From the NCBI GenBank assembly GCA_019689515.1, contig JADGHI010000213.1, positions 1 through 6,588 on the forward strand: DNA of 6,588 nt, read 5' to 3'. Position 1 is the stretch's first letter. Each line of letters opens with the position of its first letter. Of this stretch, positions 1-5,384 are shown piece after piece. The stretch is from Acetobacteraceae bacterium. Lineage in GTDB: Bacteria > Pseudomonadota > Alphaproteobacteria > Acetobacterales > Acetobacteraceae. The notes beneath the pieces were generated by a model. It saw nothing but the letters and a program-made list of their open reading frames with translations. It was not told the DNA's origin and ran no database searches. A program made the position numbers and the translations under genes.

Positions 1-2
1 CC

Positions 3-278
3 CCACGCCCCGGCAGCGCCGGGGGGAGCCGACGCCCCGGCCGGCCCGCTACGTCCAGGCCGGGCGCGGCCCTGCGCGAACAGGACCGGCGCGTCCACGC
101 GGCGCTGAACGACCGCAAGCGCAACCAGGCCGCCGGCCCGCCGCCGAACGAGGCCGAGGTTCAGCGCATGGTGGCCGAGTTCCACGCCCGCGGCGGCGCG
201 GTGACGCGCTGCGCCACCGCCCACCTCCTCCCCGTCAACAACGGCGCCGGCCGCGACGCCGAGCGCTGGACGACCTGA
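3..278 (+). CDS. Partial CDS, C-terminal part of an unrecognised small protein
   Basis: An open frame runs from the window edge to a TGA at 276-278, with no ATG before 168, so the start is probably upstream. I do not recognise the family. The first roughly 20 codons are Pro/Gly/Arg-rich and may be linker or not coding. From about position 63 the translation looks protein-like: a charged stretch (ALREQDRRVHAALNDRKRN), then an Ala/Pro-rich joint and a compact C-terminal module containing VQRMVAEFHARGGAVTRC and ending in AERWTT. The single Cys after VTR and the balanced composition suggest a genuine small domain. Small proteins of this sort are common in accessory or prophage-derived parts of high-GC proteobacterial genomes, but that link is inference. 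The frame on the opposite strand (523-161) is Arg/Pro/Ala-rich and looks like a shadow. Confidence 0.5.
   Translation, partial: PRPGSAGGSRRPGRPATSRPGAALREQDRRVHAALNDRKRNQAAGPPPNEAEVQRMVAEFHARGGAVTRCATAHLLPVNNGAGRDAERWTT
8..24. repeat. Perfect GC hairpin at the window's left edge
   Basis: CCCCGGC (8-14), a 3-base loop AGC, and GCCGGGG (18-24) form a 7-bp perfect stem. No T tract follows on either strand, so it is not a canonical intrinsic terminator. It lies within the possibly coding Pro/Gly-rich start of the partial gene. In DNA this GC-rich such stems also arise by chance. Confidence 0.3.
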
Positions 279-289
279 GGCGGCAAACG

Positions 290-496
290 ATGCGTGCTCT
301 GCTGCACTCCGATCCGTCGGGCTTGTGGTCGCGCCTCGCGGCCCCGCTCCGCAGCGGGCTGGCGGCGGCGGCGGGTCTGCGGTGCCGGATCGCCGCATGG
401 ATCCGGCGCGCCGGATACCGTCCCGAGCGCCACTACATGCGCGGCGCGCCAGCGCGGGGCGAAGGCGGGCCAAGCTCCGCCATCGGGCGCGGCTGA
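290..496 (+). CDS. Possible small hypothetical protein (68 aa)
   Basis: A 68-codon ATG-to-TGA frame starts 11 bases after the stop of the preceding partial gene. A GAGG (277-280), overlapping that stop, sits 9 bases before the ATG as a plausible ribosome-binding site, which would make this the second gene of a short unit. The translation is rich in Arg, Ala and Gly, with no recognised motif, signal peptide or convincing membrane segment. The middle part (residues 27-52, around AAWIRRAGYRPERHYMRG) looks more protein-like than the Gly/Pro/Ser-rich C-terminus. It spans the interlocking inverted repeats at 384-416, which argues mildly against coding. Random frames of this length are common at this GC content, so it may equally be non-coding. 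Confidence 0.3.
   Translation: MRALLHSDPSGLWSRLAAPLRSGLAAAAGLRCRIAAWIRRAGYRPERHYMRGAPARGEGGPSSAIGRG
384..416. repeat. Interlocking inverted repeats built on CCGGAT/ATCCGG
   Basis: GCCGGATC (384-391) is followed after 8 bases by its exact complement GATCCGGC (400-407). The second arm is also the left half of a perfect 16-bp palindrome, ATCCGGCGCGCCGGAT (401-416). The same half-site appears three times in 33 bases in alternating orientation, and CCGGAT recurs at 590-595 in the leader of the racemase-family gene. It could be a protein-binding site or alternative RNA hairpins. Confidence 0.4.
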
Positions 497-530
497 CCAG
501 CCCTCCCGCTCCGGCCCTCGCACAGGCGGC

Positions 531-560
531 TCGCCGGGACGGCATGGCGCCGCCTATCAT
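531..560 (+). promoter_or_regulatory. Putative promoter for the racemase-family gene
   Basis: TATCAT (555-560) matches five of six positions of the TATAAT -10 consensus. An 18-base spacer separates it from a weak -35-like TCGCCG (531-536). The predicted transcript would have a leader of about 50 bases before the ATG at 618. A nested inverted repeat surrounds the -10 box. The -35 match is poor, so this rests mainly on the -10 hexamer and position. Confidence 0.4.
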
Positions 561-581
561 CGCGCCCGCTGCGGGCCGTCC
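537..581. repeat. Nested inverted repeat centred on the -10 box
   Basis: GGACGGC (537-543) pairs exactly with GCCGTCC (575-581). Inside it, GGCGC (546-550) pairs with GCGCC (562-566). Both pairs are roughly centred on the TATCAT at 555-560. A further TCCGG (579-583) / CCGGA (590-594) pair lies just downstream. The arrangement could be an operator; chance in GC-rich DNA is the alternative. Confidence 0.3.
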
Positions 582-617
582 GGAATGCACCGGATGGTCC
601 AACGGAGGGGATGGCGC

Positions 618-1499
618 ATGGCAGGAACCGAGGGTCCAGGGGCGACGGCGAAGCGGTTCCGCTTCCTGCTGGTCAGCGCCTTCAGCCTGAGCGAGCGAGC
701 GGCCTACCAGCCGCGCCCGCGCTCCGGCCCGAAGGAGGCACGGCTCTACAACTACGCCGAGATCGCGCATCTGCTCGAGGACGTGGACTGGGAGCTGCAT
801 CCCGGCGCGCCGGCGACGCATGGAGACTGGCCGGTGGAGACGCGCGAGGAGTTCGCGATCACCGGCATCAACCGCCTGCCCATCGTGCGCGAAGCCTGCG
901 CGAGCGGCCGCTACGACGCCGTGGTGCTGCTCGGCGGCGGCGACCCGGGCTTCTGGGAGGCGCGCGAGATCGGCCACCGCCACGGCGTGCCGGTGACCTC
1001 CTGCGCGCATGCGCAGATGCACATCGCGGGGATGCTCGGCACGCGCTTCTCGGTGATCGACATCTCCGAGGTCCACAACATGCGGATGGCGGACCTGGTG
1101 CGGCTCTACGGCATGACGGAGCGGTGCGCCTCGATCCGCAACATTGACCATCCGCTGCCGCGTCCCGCCGCAGCGGGGCGGAACACGCTAAGCGGCGAGA
1201 GCGAGAAGGCAGCGCGCGGCGAGGTTTCCTCGATGCTGGAGGCGGCGGTGGCGGAATCCGTCGCCGCGATCGAGGAGGACGGGGCGGAGGTGCTGATCCT
1301 CGGCTGCTCGGGGGCCTACTGGCTGCAGGCCCCCCTGCAGCGGCGCCTGGCGGAGCTGGGATGGGACGTGCCGGTGCTGGAGGGCTACCGCTGCGCGATC
1401 GAGATGGCGAAGACGCTGGTCAATCTGCGGGTGGACGTGAGCGGGCTGGCCTTCCCACACGATCCGCCGAAGCGGTTCCGGCGGCGGAAGATCGTCTGA
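618..1499 (+). CDS. Asp/Glu/hydantoin racemase superfamily protein, first catalytic Cys absent
   Basis: This 293-residue cytoplasmic protein resembles the Asp/Glu/hydantoin racemase superfamily, whose active racemases use two cysteines as acid/base pair to invert a carbon next to a carboxylate or amide. What is seen: a first lobe with VVLLGGGDPGFWEAREIG (102-119), equivalent to the family's A-C-F-G-D-P-G loop; a TSCAHAQMHIAGMLGTRFSVI segment (127-147); and the second-lobe signature VLILGCSGA with Cys230. The expected first cysteine corresponds to Gly106, so a standard two-base racemase is unlikely. Cys129 is the nearest other cysteine. Length is slightly above the usual 230-250 residues. The start at 618 is chosen because GGAGGGG (604-610) lies 7 bases upstream; the ATG at 611 is in another frame. 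The gene has its own promoter region and converges on the SDR gene. Isomerase, decarboxylase or lyase activity is possible; the substrate is unknown. Confidence 0.8.
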   Translation: MAGTEGPGATAKRFRFLLVSAFSLSERAAYQPRPRSGPKEARLYNYAEIAHLLEDVDWELHPGAPATHGDWPVETREEFAITGINRLPIVREACASGRYDAVVLLGGGDPGFWEAREIGHRHGVPVTSCAHAQMHIAGMLGTRFSVIDISEVHNMRMADLVRLYGMTERCASIRNIDHPLPRPAAAGRNTLSGESEKAARGEVSSMLEAAVAESVAAIEEDGAEVLILGCSGAYWLQAPLQRRLAELGWDVPVLEGYRCAIEMAKTLVNLRVDVSGLAFPHDPPKRFRRRKIV

Positions 1500-1517
1500 G
1501 CGGCCGGCGGGCGGCGG

Positions 1518-2330
1518 CTACGCGCTCTTCGCCATCAGCCCGCCGTCCACCAGGATCTCCGTCCCGGTGACGTACTTCGCCTCGTCGGAGGCGAGGAACA
1601 GCGACGCGTAGGCGACGTCCCAGGCGTCGCCGCGCCGGCCGAGGGGGACGCGCGTGCGCGCCTCCGCCCGGAGGGTCGCGAGGTCCGCGCGGCCCGCCTG
1701 CTTCGACACGCGATGCTCGAGCAGCGGCGTGTCCATCATGCCCGGGATCACCGTGTTGCAGCGGATGCCCTTCGGTCCGTACTTCACGGCGAGCTGGCGC
1801 GTGAGCTGCACCAGCCCGGCCTTCGCCGCGGTGTAGCCCGCCGTGTCGTGCCCGAGATGGCGCATCCCGCCGATCGAGCCGACATTGATGACCACCCCCC
1901 TCCCCTGCCGCTCCATCACCGGCAGCACATGCTTGCAGGTGAGGAACACGCTGGTGAGGTTGAGCGCGATCTGCGCCTCGAAGGTCTCGAGCGGCATGGA
2001 GACCGGATCGCCGGTGACCGAACCGCCGACATTGTTCTGCAGCACGTCGATCCGCCCGAAGGCGTCGAGGCAGCGCGCGACCATCGCCGCGACCGAGGCC
2101 GGGTCGGTCACATCGGCCTCGATCACGGCTGCGCGGCCACCCTCGGCGGCGATCAGCCGTGCGGTCTCCTCTGCCGCCGCAAGGTCCCGGTCGGCGACCG
2201 CGACCGCAGCGCCCTCGCGCGCGAACAGCACGGCGGTGGCGCGACCATTCCCCCAGCCCGGCCCAACGCAGCCCGCGCCGGTGACGAGCGCGACCCGCCC
2301 TGCGAGGCGTCCCGCGCCGGCGCTACTCAT
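1518..2330 (-). CDS. Short-chain dehydrogenase/reductase (SDR), classical type
   Basis: A 270-residue NAD(P)-dependent oxidoreductase of the classical SDR family, complete and normal in length. The Rossmann start VALVTGAG (13-20) leads into a glycine loop longer than the usual TGxxxGxG, running TGAGCVGPGWGNG (17-29). An acidic Asp47 at the end of the second strand suggests preference for NAD(H). D73-V74 contacts adenine and NNVGG (99-103) replaces the common NNAG. The catalytic set is Asn124, Ser152 (VGSIGG), Tyr166 and Lys170 (YTAAK), followed by IPG and the C-terminal TGTEILVDGG. It would oxidise or reduce a hydroxyl/carbonyl on a cytoplasmic intermediate; the substrate is not predictable. 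Its ATG overlaps the receptor A stop by 8 bases (ATGAGTAG) without a clear Shine-Dalgarno, so translation is probably coupled. Only 18 bases separate its stop from the convergent racemase-family stop. Confidence 0.92.
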   Translation of the reverse strand: MSSAGAGRLAGRVALVTGAGCVGPGWGNGRATAVLFAREGAAVAVADRDLAAAEETARLIAAEGGRAAVIEADVTDPASVAAMVARCLDAFGRIDVLQNNVGGSVTGDPVSMPLETFEAQIALNLTSVFLTCKHVLPVMERQGRGVVINVGSIGGMRHLGHDTAGYTAAKAGLVQLTRQLAVKYGPKGIRCNTVIPGMMDTPLLEHRVSKQAGRADLATLRAEARTRVPLGRRGDAWDVAYASLFLASDEAKYVTGTEILVDGGLMAKSA

Positions 2331-3288
2331 TCAGGTTCACGCGCTTCGCCACGTCGATCCAGAGCGCCACGATCTCCTCGGTCTGGCGCTGGTGCTCCTC
2401 CGGCGTGTTGCCGATCGGGTCGTAGCCGAGCTGATTCAGGCGGCGGCTGACCTCCGGGTCCTGCATCGTCGCCACGAGCGCGTCGCGCAGCTTGCGGCGG
2501 ATCTCGATCGGCGTCCGCGCCGGCGCGTGGATGCCCCAGACGCTGGTGACGTCCACGCCGGGAACCCCGGCCTCGGCAAAGGTCGGCATGTTGGGCAGCT
2601 GCTCGGCCCGCCGCGTCCCGGTGACCGCGAGGGCGCGCAGCGTCCCTGCCTCGATGTAGGGCCGCGCCGAGCTCAGCCCGCCATACTGGAGCTGCACCTG
2701 GTTGGAGAGCACCGCCGTCACCGCGGGACCGGAGGAGCGGAACGGCACGTGCACGATCTCCACCCCGGCGCGCAGGTTGAACAGCACGCCGGCGAAGTGC
2801 GTCGAGGCGCCGACGCCGCCCGAGGCGTAGCTCAGCTTCCCCGGATTGGCCTTCGCGTAGGCGACGAGTTCCGCGACCGTGCGCGCCGGCACCGCCGGGT
2901 TCGCCAGCAGCACCACCGGCGCCTGGGCGAGCATCGTCACCGCGCTGAAGTCACGGATCGTGTCGTAGGGGATGTGCGGGATGAAGGACGGGTTCTGGTA
3001 GAAGGAGTTGTCGGAAAGGTAGAGCGTGTGGCCGTCCGGCGCCGCGCGCGCGACCGCCTCCGCGCCGATGATCGCCGTCGCGTCCGGGCGGTTCTCCACC
3101 ACTACGGTCTGGCCAAGCCGCGTGCCGAGCGGCGCGGCCAGGATGCGCGCGAGGTTGTCGGACCCGCCGCCCGGGGCGCGCGGAACGATCAGGCGGATGG
3201 TACGCGTGGGAAAGTCCTGCGCCCGCGCGGCCGCGGGAACCACGAATGGCAGGGCGAGGGCGCCGGCCAGGCTGCGACGTCGGATCAT
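2323..3288 (-). CDS. Tripartite tricarboxylate transporter (Bug/TctC) substrate-binding protein, receptor A
   Basis: A 321-residue periplasmic solute receptor of the Bug/TctC family, normal in length. A signal peptide is clear: basic MIRRR, hydrophobic core, and a probable cleavage after ARA (residue 23). The mature part starts QDFPTRTIRLIVPRAPGGGSD, the family's first strand and glycine loop, followed by ARIL and LGQTVVVENRP (58-68), APDGHTLYL (83-91), and YIEAGTLRALAVTG (211-224) before PNMPTFAEAG. The loop that is normally GAGG after ENRP reads DATA (69-72), which should alter ligand contacts. The start at 3288 is preferred to one 31 codons upstream because it puts the signal peptide at the N-terminus and AGGGGGA (3299-3305) 10 bases before it. 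It lies 34 bases after receptor B, so the two are probably co-transcribed. The family binds carboxylates and other small acids; no TctA or TctB is nearby, and the ligand is unknown. Confidence 0.93.
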   Translation of the reverse strand: MIRRRSLAGALALPFVVPAAARAQDFPTRTIRLIVPRAPGGGSDNLARILAAPLGTRLGQTVVVENRPDATAIIGAEAVARAAPDGHTLYLSDNSFYQNPSFIPHIPYDTIRDFSAVTMLAQAPVVLLANPAVPARTVAELVAYAKANPGKLSYASGGVGASTHFAGVLFNLRAGVEIVHVPFRSSGPAVTAVLSNQVQLQYGGLSSARPYIEAGTLRALAVTGTRRAEQLPNMPTFAEAGVPGVDVTSVWGIHAPARTPIEIRRKLRDALVATMQDPEVSRRLNQLGYDPIGNTPEEHQRQTEEIVALWIDVAKRVNLNE

Positions 3289-3322
3289 CCAGTGTGCTTC
3301 CCCCTGTGTTCGCGGCGCCGGC

Positions 3323-4318
3323 TCAGCGCGGCGCGAAGCGGCCGATGCGCAGGTTGCGCGCGACCTCCGCGTGTTCGGCATGGCTCTGCTCCATCAGCCG
3401 CGCGGTCTCCGCCGCGTCGAGGCGCAGGCGCTGGATGGCAAGGTCGCGCATCACCTTTCGGAACTCCTCGCTCTCCATCGCCTGGTTCATCGCGGCGGCG
3501 TAGCGCGTCACGACTGGCTCCGGCAGTCCCTTCGGCCCACCGACACCGAGCCAGGGATTGGCCGCCCAGCCATAGGCGAGGTCGAGCAGCGTCGGGACCT
3601 CCGGGAATTCCTCCGCACGTTGGCCGTTCAGCACCGCGAGCAGACGTAGCCGGCCGTCGCGCGCATAGGGGAGGATCTCACCGGACACCACGGCGCAGTG
3701 CACATGGCCGCCGAGCAGCGCGGTGACCGCCGGCGCGCCGCCGCCGAAGGGCACGAAGGTGACGTCCACGCGGTCATGCGCCGCCACGCGCGCCATGGTG
3801 AGATGCGCGTTCGAGCCGATCGCCGCGACACCCACGCTGAGCTTGCCCGGCTCGCGCCGCGCGAACTCCATCATCTCGCGCAGGCCCGCGAAGCGCGAGT
3901 CGCGCGGCACCGCGACGAAGGTGCAGAAGGCGCCGTAGGTGAGGATCGGCGTGAAGTCCTTCACCGGGTCGAACGGCACCTCGACGAGCTGCGGCGCGAT
4001 CGCGTTGGTGTTGACGCTGAGCAGGCCGATGGTGTGGCCGTCCGGGCGTGCCCGCGCGAGTTCCGCGAGCATGATCGTCCCGCCCGCGCCCGTGCGGTTC
4101 ACCACCGCGACGGGCTGGCCGAGCAGCGGCTCGATGCCGCGCGCGATGGCCCGGGCGGTGACGTCGAAGGCCCCACCCGCGGCAAAGGGGCCGAGGAAGG
4201 TGACAGGCCGGTCGGGCGACCACCCTGCCTGCGCGGCCGCGCGGCGGCGGAGCGCGGGCACGGCGAACGCGGCGGAGGCCGCGCCAAGGCGAAGCAAGTT
4301 GCGGCGTCCGGGGCCCAC
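3323..4318 (-). CDS. Tripartite tricarboxylate transporter (Bug/TctC) substrate-binding protein, receptor B
   Basis: A second Bug/TctC-type periplasmic receptor, 331 residues, first gene of the three-gene minus-strand unit (receptor B, receptor A, SDR). The N-terminus carries a twin-arginine-like motif (GRRNLLRLGAA, 4-14), then a hydrophobic stretch and a probable cleavage after AAA near residue 29, so Tat export is possible; Sec export is the alternative. Family features: PVTFLGPFAAGGAFDVTAR (38-56, a GGxxD loop with Phe), LGQPVAVVNRTGAGG (66-80, the usual GAGG retained), RPDGHTIGLL (91-100), PGKLSVG (157-163), VTFVPFGGGAPAVTALLGG (186-204) and EVPTLLDL (240-247). It is clearly divergent from receptor A, so this is not a recent duplication. 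Translation starts at a GTG supported by an excellent GGAGGTG site. Ligand unknown; dicarboxylates and aromatic acids are typical for the family. Confidence 0.93.
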   Translation of the reverse strand: MGPGRRNLLRLGAASAAFAVPALRRRAAAQAGWSPDRPVTFLGPFAAGGAFDVTARAIARGIEPLLGQPVAVVNRTGAGGTIMLAELARARPDGHTIGLLSVNTNAIAPQLVEVPFDPVKDFTPILTYGAFCTFVAVPRDSRFAGLREMMEFARREPGKLSVGVAAIGSNAHLTMARVAAHDRVDVTFVPFGGGAPAVTALLGGHVHCAVVSGEILPYARDGRLRLLAVLNGQRAEEFPEVPTLLDLAYGWAANPWLGVGGPKGLPEPVVTRYAAAMNQAMESEEFRKVMRDLAIQRLRLDAAETARLMEQSHAEHAEVARNLRIGRFAPR

Positions 4319-4323
4319 GGCGC

Positions 4324-4330
4324 ACCTCCG
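4324..4330 (-). promoter_or_regulatory. Ribosome-binding site fixing the GTG start of receptor B
   Basis: The minus strand reads GGAGGTG, complementary to the 16S rRNA 3' end, 5 bases before the GTG at 4318-4316. It fixes the non-ATG start and puts the twin-arginine-like signal sequence at the N-terminus. Confidence 0.75.
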
Positions 4331-4349
4331 GCTCTTGCAGATGCCGGGT

Positions 4350-4380
4350 AGTATGGGACCCGATCTGGCAGCGCCGTCAA
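4350..4380 (-). promoter_or_regulatory. Putative sigma-70-type promoter of the receptor B - receptor A - SDR unit
   Basis: On the minus strand a -35 TTGACG (4380-4375) and a -10 CATACT (4355-4350) are separated by 19 bases. The -35 matches five of six consensus positions and the -10 four of six; the spacing is a little long. Transcription would start near 4343, giving a leader of about 25 bases with the strong ribosome-binding site. This is the best promoter-like sequence in the window and sits where an operon promoter is expected. Confidence 0.55.
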
Positions 4381-4421
4381 CACGCGAAGCGAGGGCGCGG
4401 CGAAGGGGCCCTACGGCGCAC

Positions 4422-4450
4422 CGGCAGTGCGGGTGCCGCAGGAACTGCCG
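4422..4450 (-). terminator. Hairpin between the hydrolase gene and the receptor operon, possible terminator
   Basis: CGGCAG (4422-4427) pairs with CTGCCG (4445-4450). Stacked inside, TGCGG (4428-4432) pairs with CCGCA (4436-4440) around a GTG loop, leaving a 4-base bulge (GGAA) on one side. It begins 34 bases past the hydrolase stop and just before the receptor promoter, a sensible place for termination. No T tract follows on the minus strand, so it would be a weak or factor-assisted terminator, or an mRNA 3' stabiliser. Confidence 0.4.
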
Positions 4451-4483
4451 ATGGCGGAGGACCGCTCGCCTTGGGCCGGCCGG

Positions 4484-5275
4484 CTAGCAGCCCTGCTCGC
4501 GCAGGAATGCATCATACGCCTCGGCGATCGCCTCAGGCGTCTGCGCGGCGGAGTAGTGGCCCGTCGGCAGCTCGATCAGTCGCGCGCCCTTGATCGCGCG
4601 CGCCACCGGCTCGACCACCGCACGCGGGCGCAGCGTGTCGTGCGTGCCGGCGATGACCAGCGTCGGACAGGCGACGCGGGCGAAGTCCGCTTCCATGTCG
4701 AGGTGGACGAGCATGCGGTAGATCGCCGCGAAGCTCGCCGGGTCGGTACCGAGCCAGCGCGCGCGGAACCGCGCGAAGCGCACCGGATCGGTGCGCAGCA
4801 CCTCCGGATAGCCCGCGGCCATCGAGGCCTCGACCAGCGGGCGCAGCCCGTCGCGCTCCATCCGGTCGGCGTATTCGAGCAGGCCGGCCTTGCGCTCGGG
4901 CGCCACGCCGCAGGCGGGGCTCGCGACAATCAGCGCGCGGGTGCGTTCCGGCCGGCGGGCAGCGAAGCGGATGGCCACCGCCCCGCCCACGGCATTGCCC
5001 GCGATCGCCACCGGCTCCGTGATGCCGAGCGCATCGAGCAACGCCGCGATGTCGGCGGTCAGCACGTCGATGTCGAGGCGTCCGCGCACCTTCTCGCTCA
5101 TGCCCGCGCCGCGCAGGTCCATGCGCAGGACGCGGCGGTTCTGCGCGAGGCGGGGGACCACGTCGTCCCAGCTGTTCAGCGTGCCGCCCATCTCGTGCAC
5201 CAGCACCAGGGCGGACGCCCCCTCGCCGCTGAGGTCGTAGCGCAGCGCCGTGCCGTTGACCTCGATCCAGTTCAT
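4484..5275 (-). CDS. Alpha/beta hydrolase fold protein with Ala at the nucleophile position
   Basis: A 263-residue cytoplasmic protein with a complete alpha/beta hydrolase fold, similar in layout to 3-oxoadipate enol-lactonase-like and other small-acid ester or C-C hydrolases. Seen in order: short N-terminal strands; the oxyanion segment LVLVHEMGG (23-31); RVLRMDLRGAGMSE (48-61); the nucleophile elbow VAIAGNAVGG (89-98), where the consensus GxSxG has Ala95 in place of Ser; a cap region rich in Arg (about 125-200); CPTLVIAGTHDTLRP (203-217) with the acid Asp213; and TGHYSAAQTPEAI (238-250) with His240. Acid and base are retained while the nucleophile is missing, so conventional esterase chemistry is doubtful. 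GGGAGG lies about 9 bases before the ATG. The gene is divergent from the Ldh-family gene and upstream of the receptor operon, probably in its own transcript. A non-hydrolytic lyase, a water-activating enzyme or an inactive homologue are possible. Confidence 0.9.
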   Translation of the reverse strand: MNWIEVNGTALRYDLSGEGASALVLVHEMGGTLNSWDDVVPRLAQNRRVLRMDLRGAGMSEKVRGRLDIDVLTADIAALLDALGITEPVAIAGNAVGGAVAIRFAARRPERTRALIVASPACGVAPERKAGLLEYADRMERDGLRPLVEASMAAGYPEVLRTDPVRFARFRARWLGTDPASFAAIYRMLVHLDMEADFARVACPTLVIAGTHDTLRPRAVVEPVARAIKGARLIELPTGHYSAAQTPEAIAEAYDAFLREQGC

Positions 5276-5307
5276 TGCGTCCGTCCTCCCGCACGCCTTG
5301 CCGCCCT

Positions 5308-5336
5308 TGCCTATCCCAGGCGCGACGGCGCGGCAA
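5308..5336 (-). promoter_or_regulatory. Putative promoter of the alpha/beta hydrolase gene
   Basis: The minus strand reads TTGCCG (5336-5331), 17 bases, then TAGGCA (5313-5308). The -35 matches four of six consensus positions and the spacing is ideal; the -10 is poor against TATAAT but closely resembles the TAGGCT on the opposite side of this divergent region. The -10 lies 32 bases before the ATG, leaving room for a short leader with the GGGAGG ribosome-binding site. Confidence 0.4.
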
Positions 5337-5369
5337 CGGGCGGCCGGCTGGCGGGACAGACGGACGGGG

Positions 5370-5384
5370 AGCGCCGCCGGCGCT
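5370..5384. promoter_or_regulatory. Palindrome in the divergent promoter region, possible operator
   Basis: AGCGCCG (5370-5376), one C, then CGGCGCT (5378-5384) form a perfect 7-1-7 palindrome. It touches the predicted -35 of the Ldh-family gene and lies 34 bases beyond the -35 of the hydrolase gene, so one bound regulator could affect one or both promoters. No regulator gene is in the window. GC-rich palindromes are frequent here, so this is only a candidate. Confidence 0.35.

Noticed and set aside
161..523. 120-codon minus-strand open frame
   Set aside because: It has Arg/Pro/Ala/Gln shadow composition and conflicts with the more protein-like plus-strand frame ending at 278.
294..617. In-frame upstream extension of the racemase-family gene
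   Set aside because: The extension crosses the putative promoter and inverted repeats and shows no family similarity; GGAGGGG at 604-610 supports the ATG at 618.
279..617. tRNA, small RNA or riboswitch in the gap before the racemase-family gene
   Set aside because: I found no cloverleaf, conserved riboswitch core or T-rich terminator; only inverted repeats, a possible small frame and a promoter-like element.
1476..1489. TTCCG-GCGG-CGGAA hairpin near the convergent stops as a bidirectional terminator
   Set aside because: It is inside the coding region, the stem is only 5 bp, there is no T tract, and only 18 bases separate the two stops.
1843..3726. 627-codon plus-strand open frame
   Set aside because: It lies opposite the SDR and both receptors, is rich in Arg/Ala/His with no motif, and is the usual antisense open frame of GC-rich genes.
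4475..4484. GCCGGCCGGC palindrome next to the hydrolase stop
   Set aside because: It is a short self-complementary GC run of a kind expected by chance, with no T tract or associated element.
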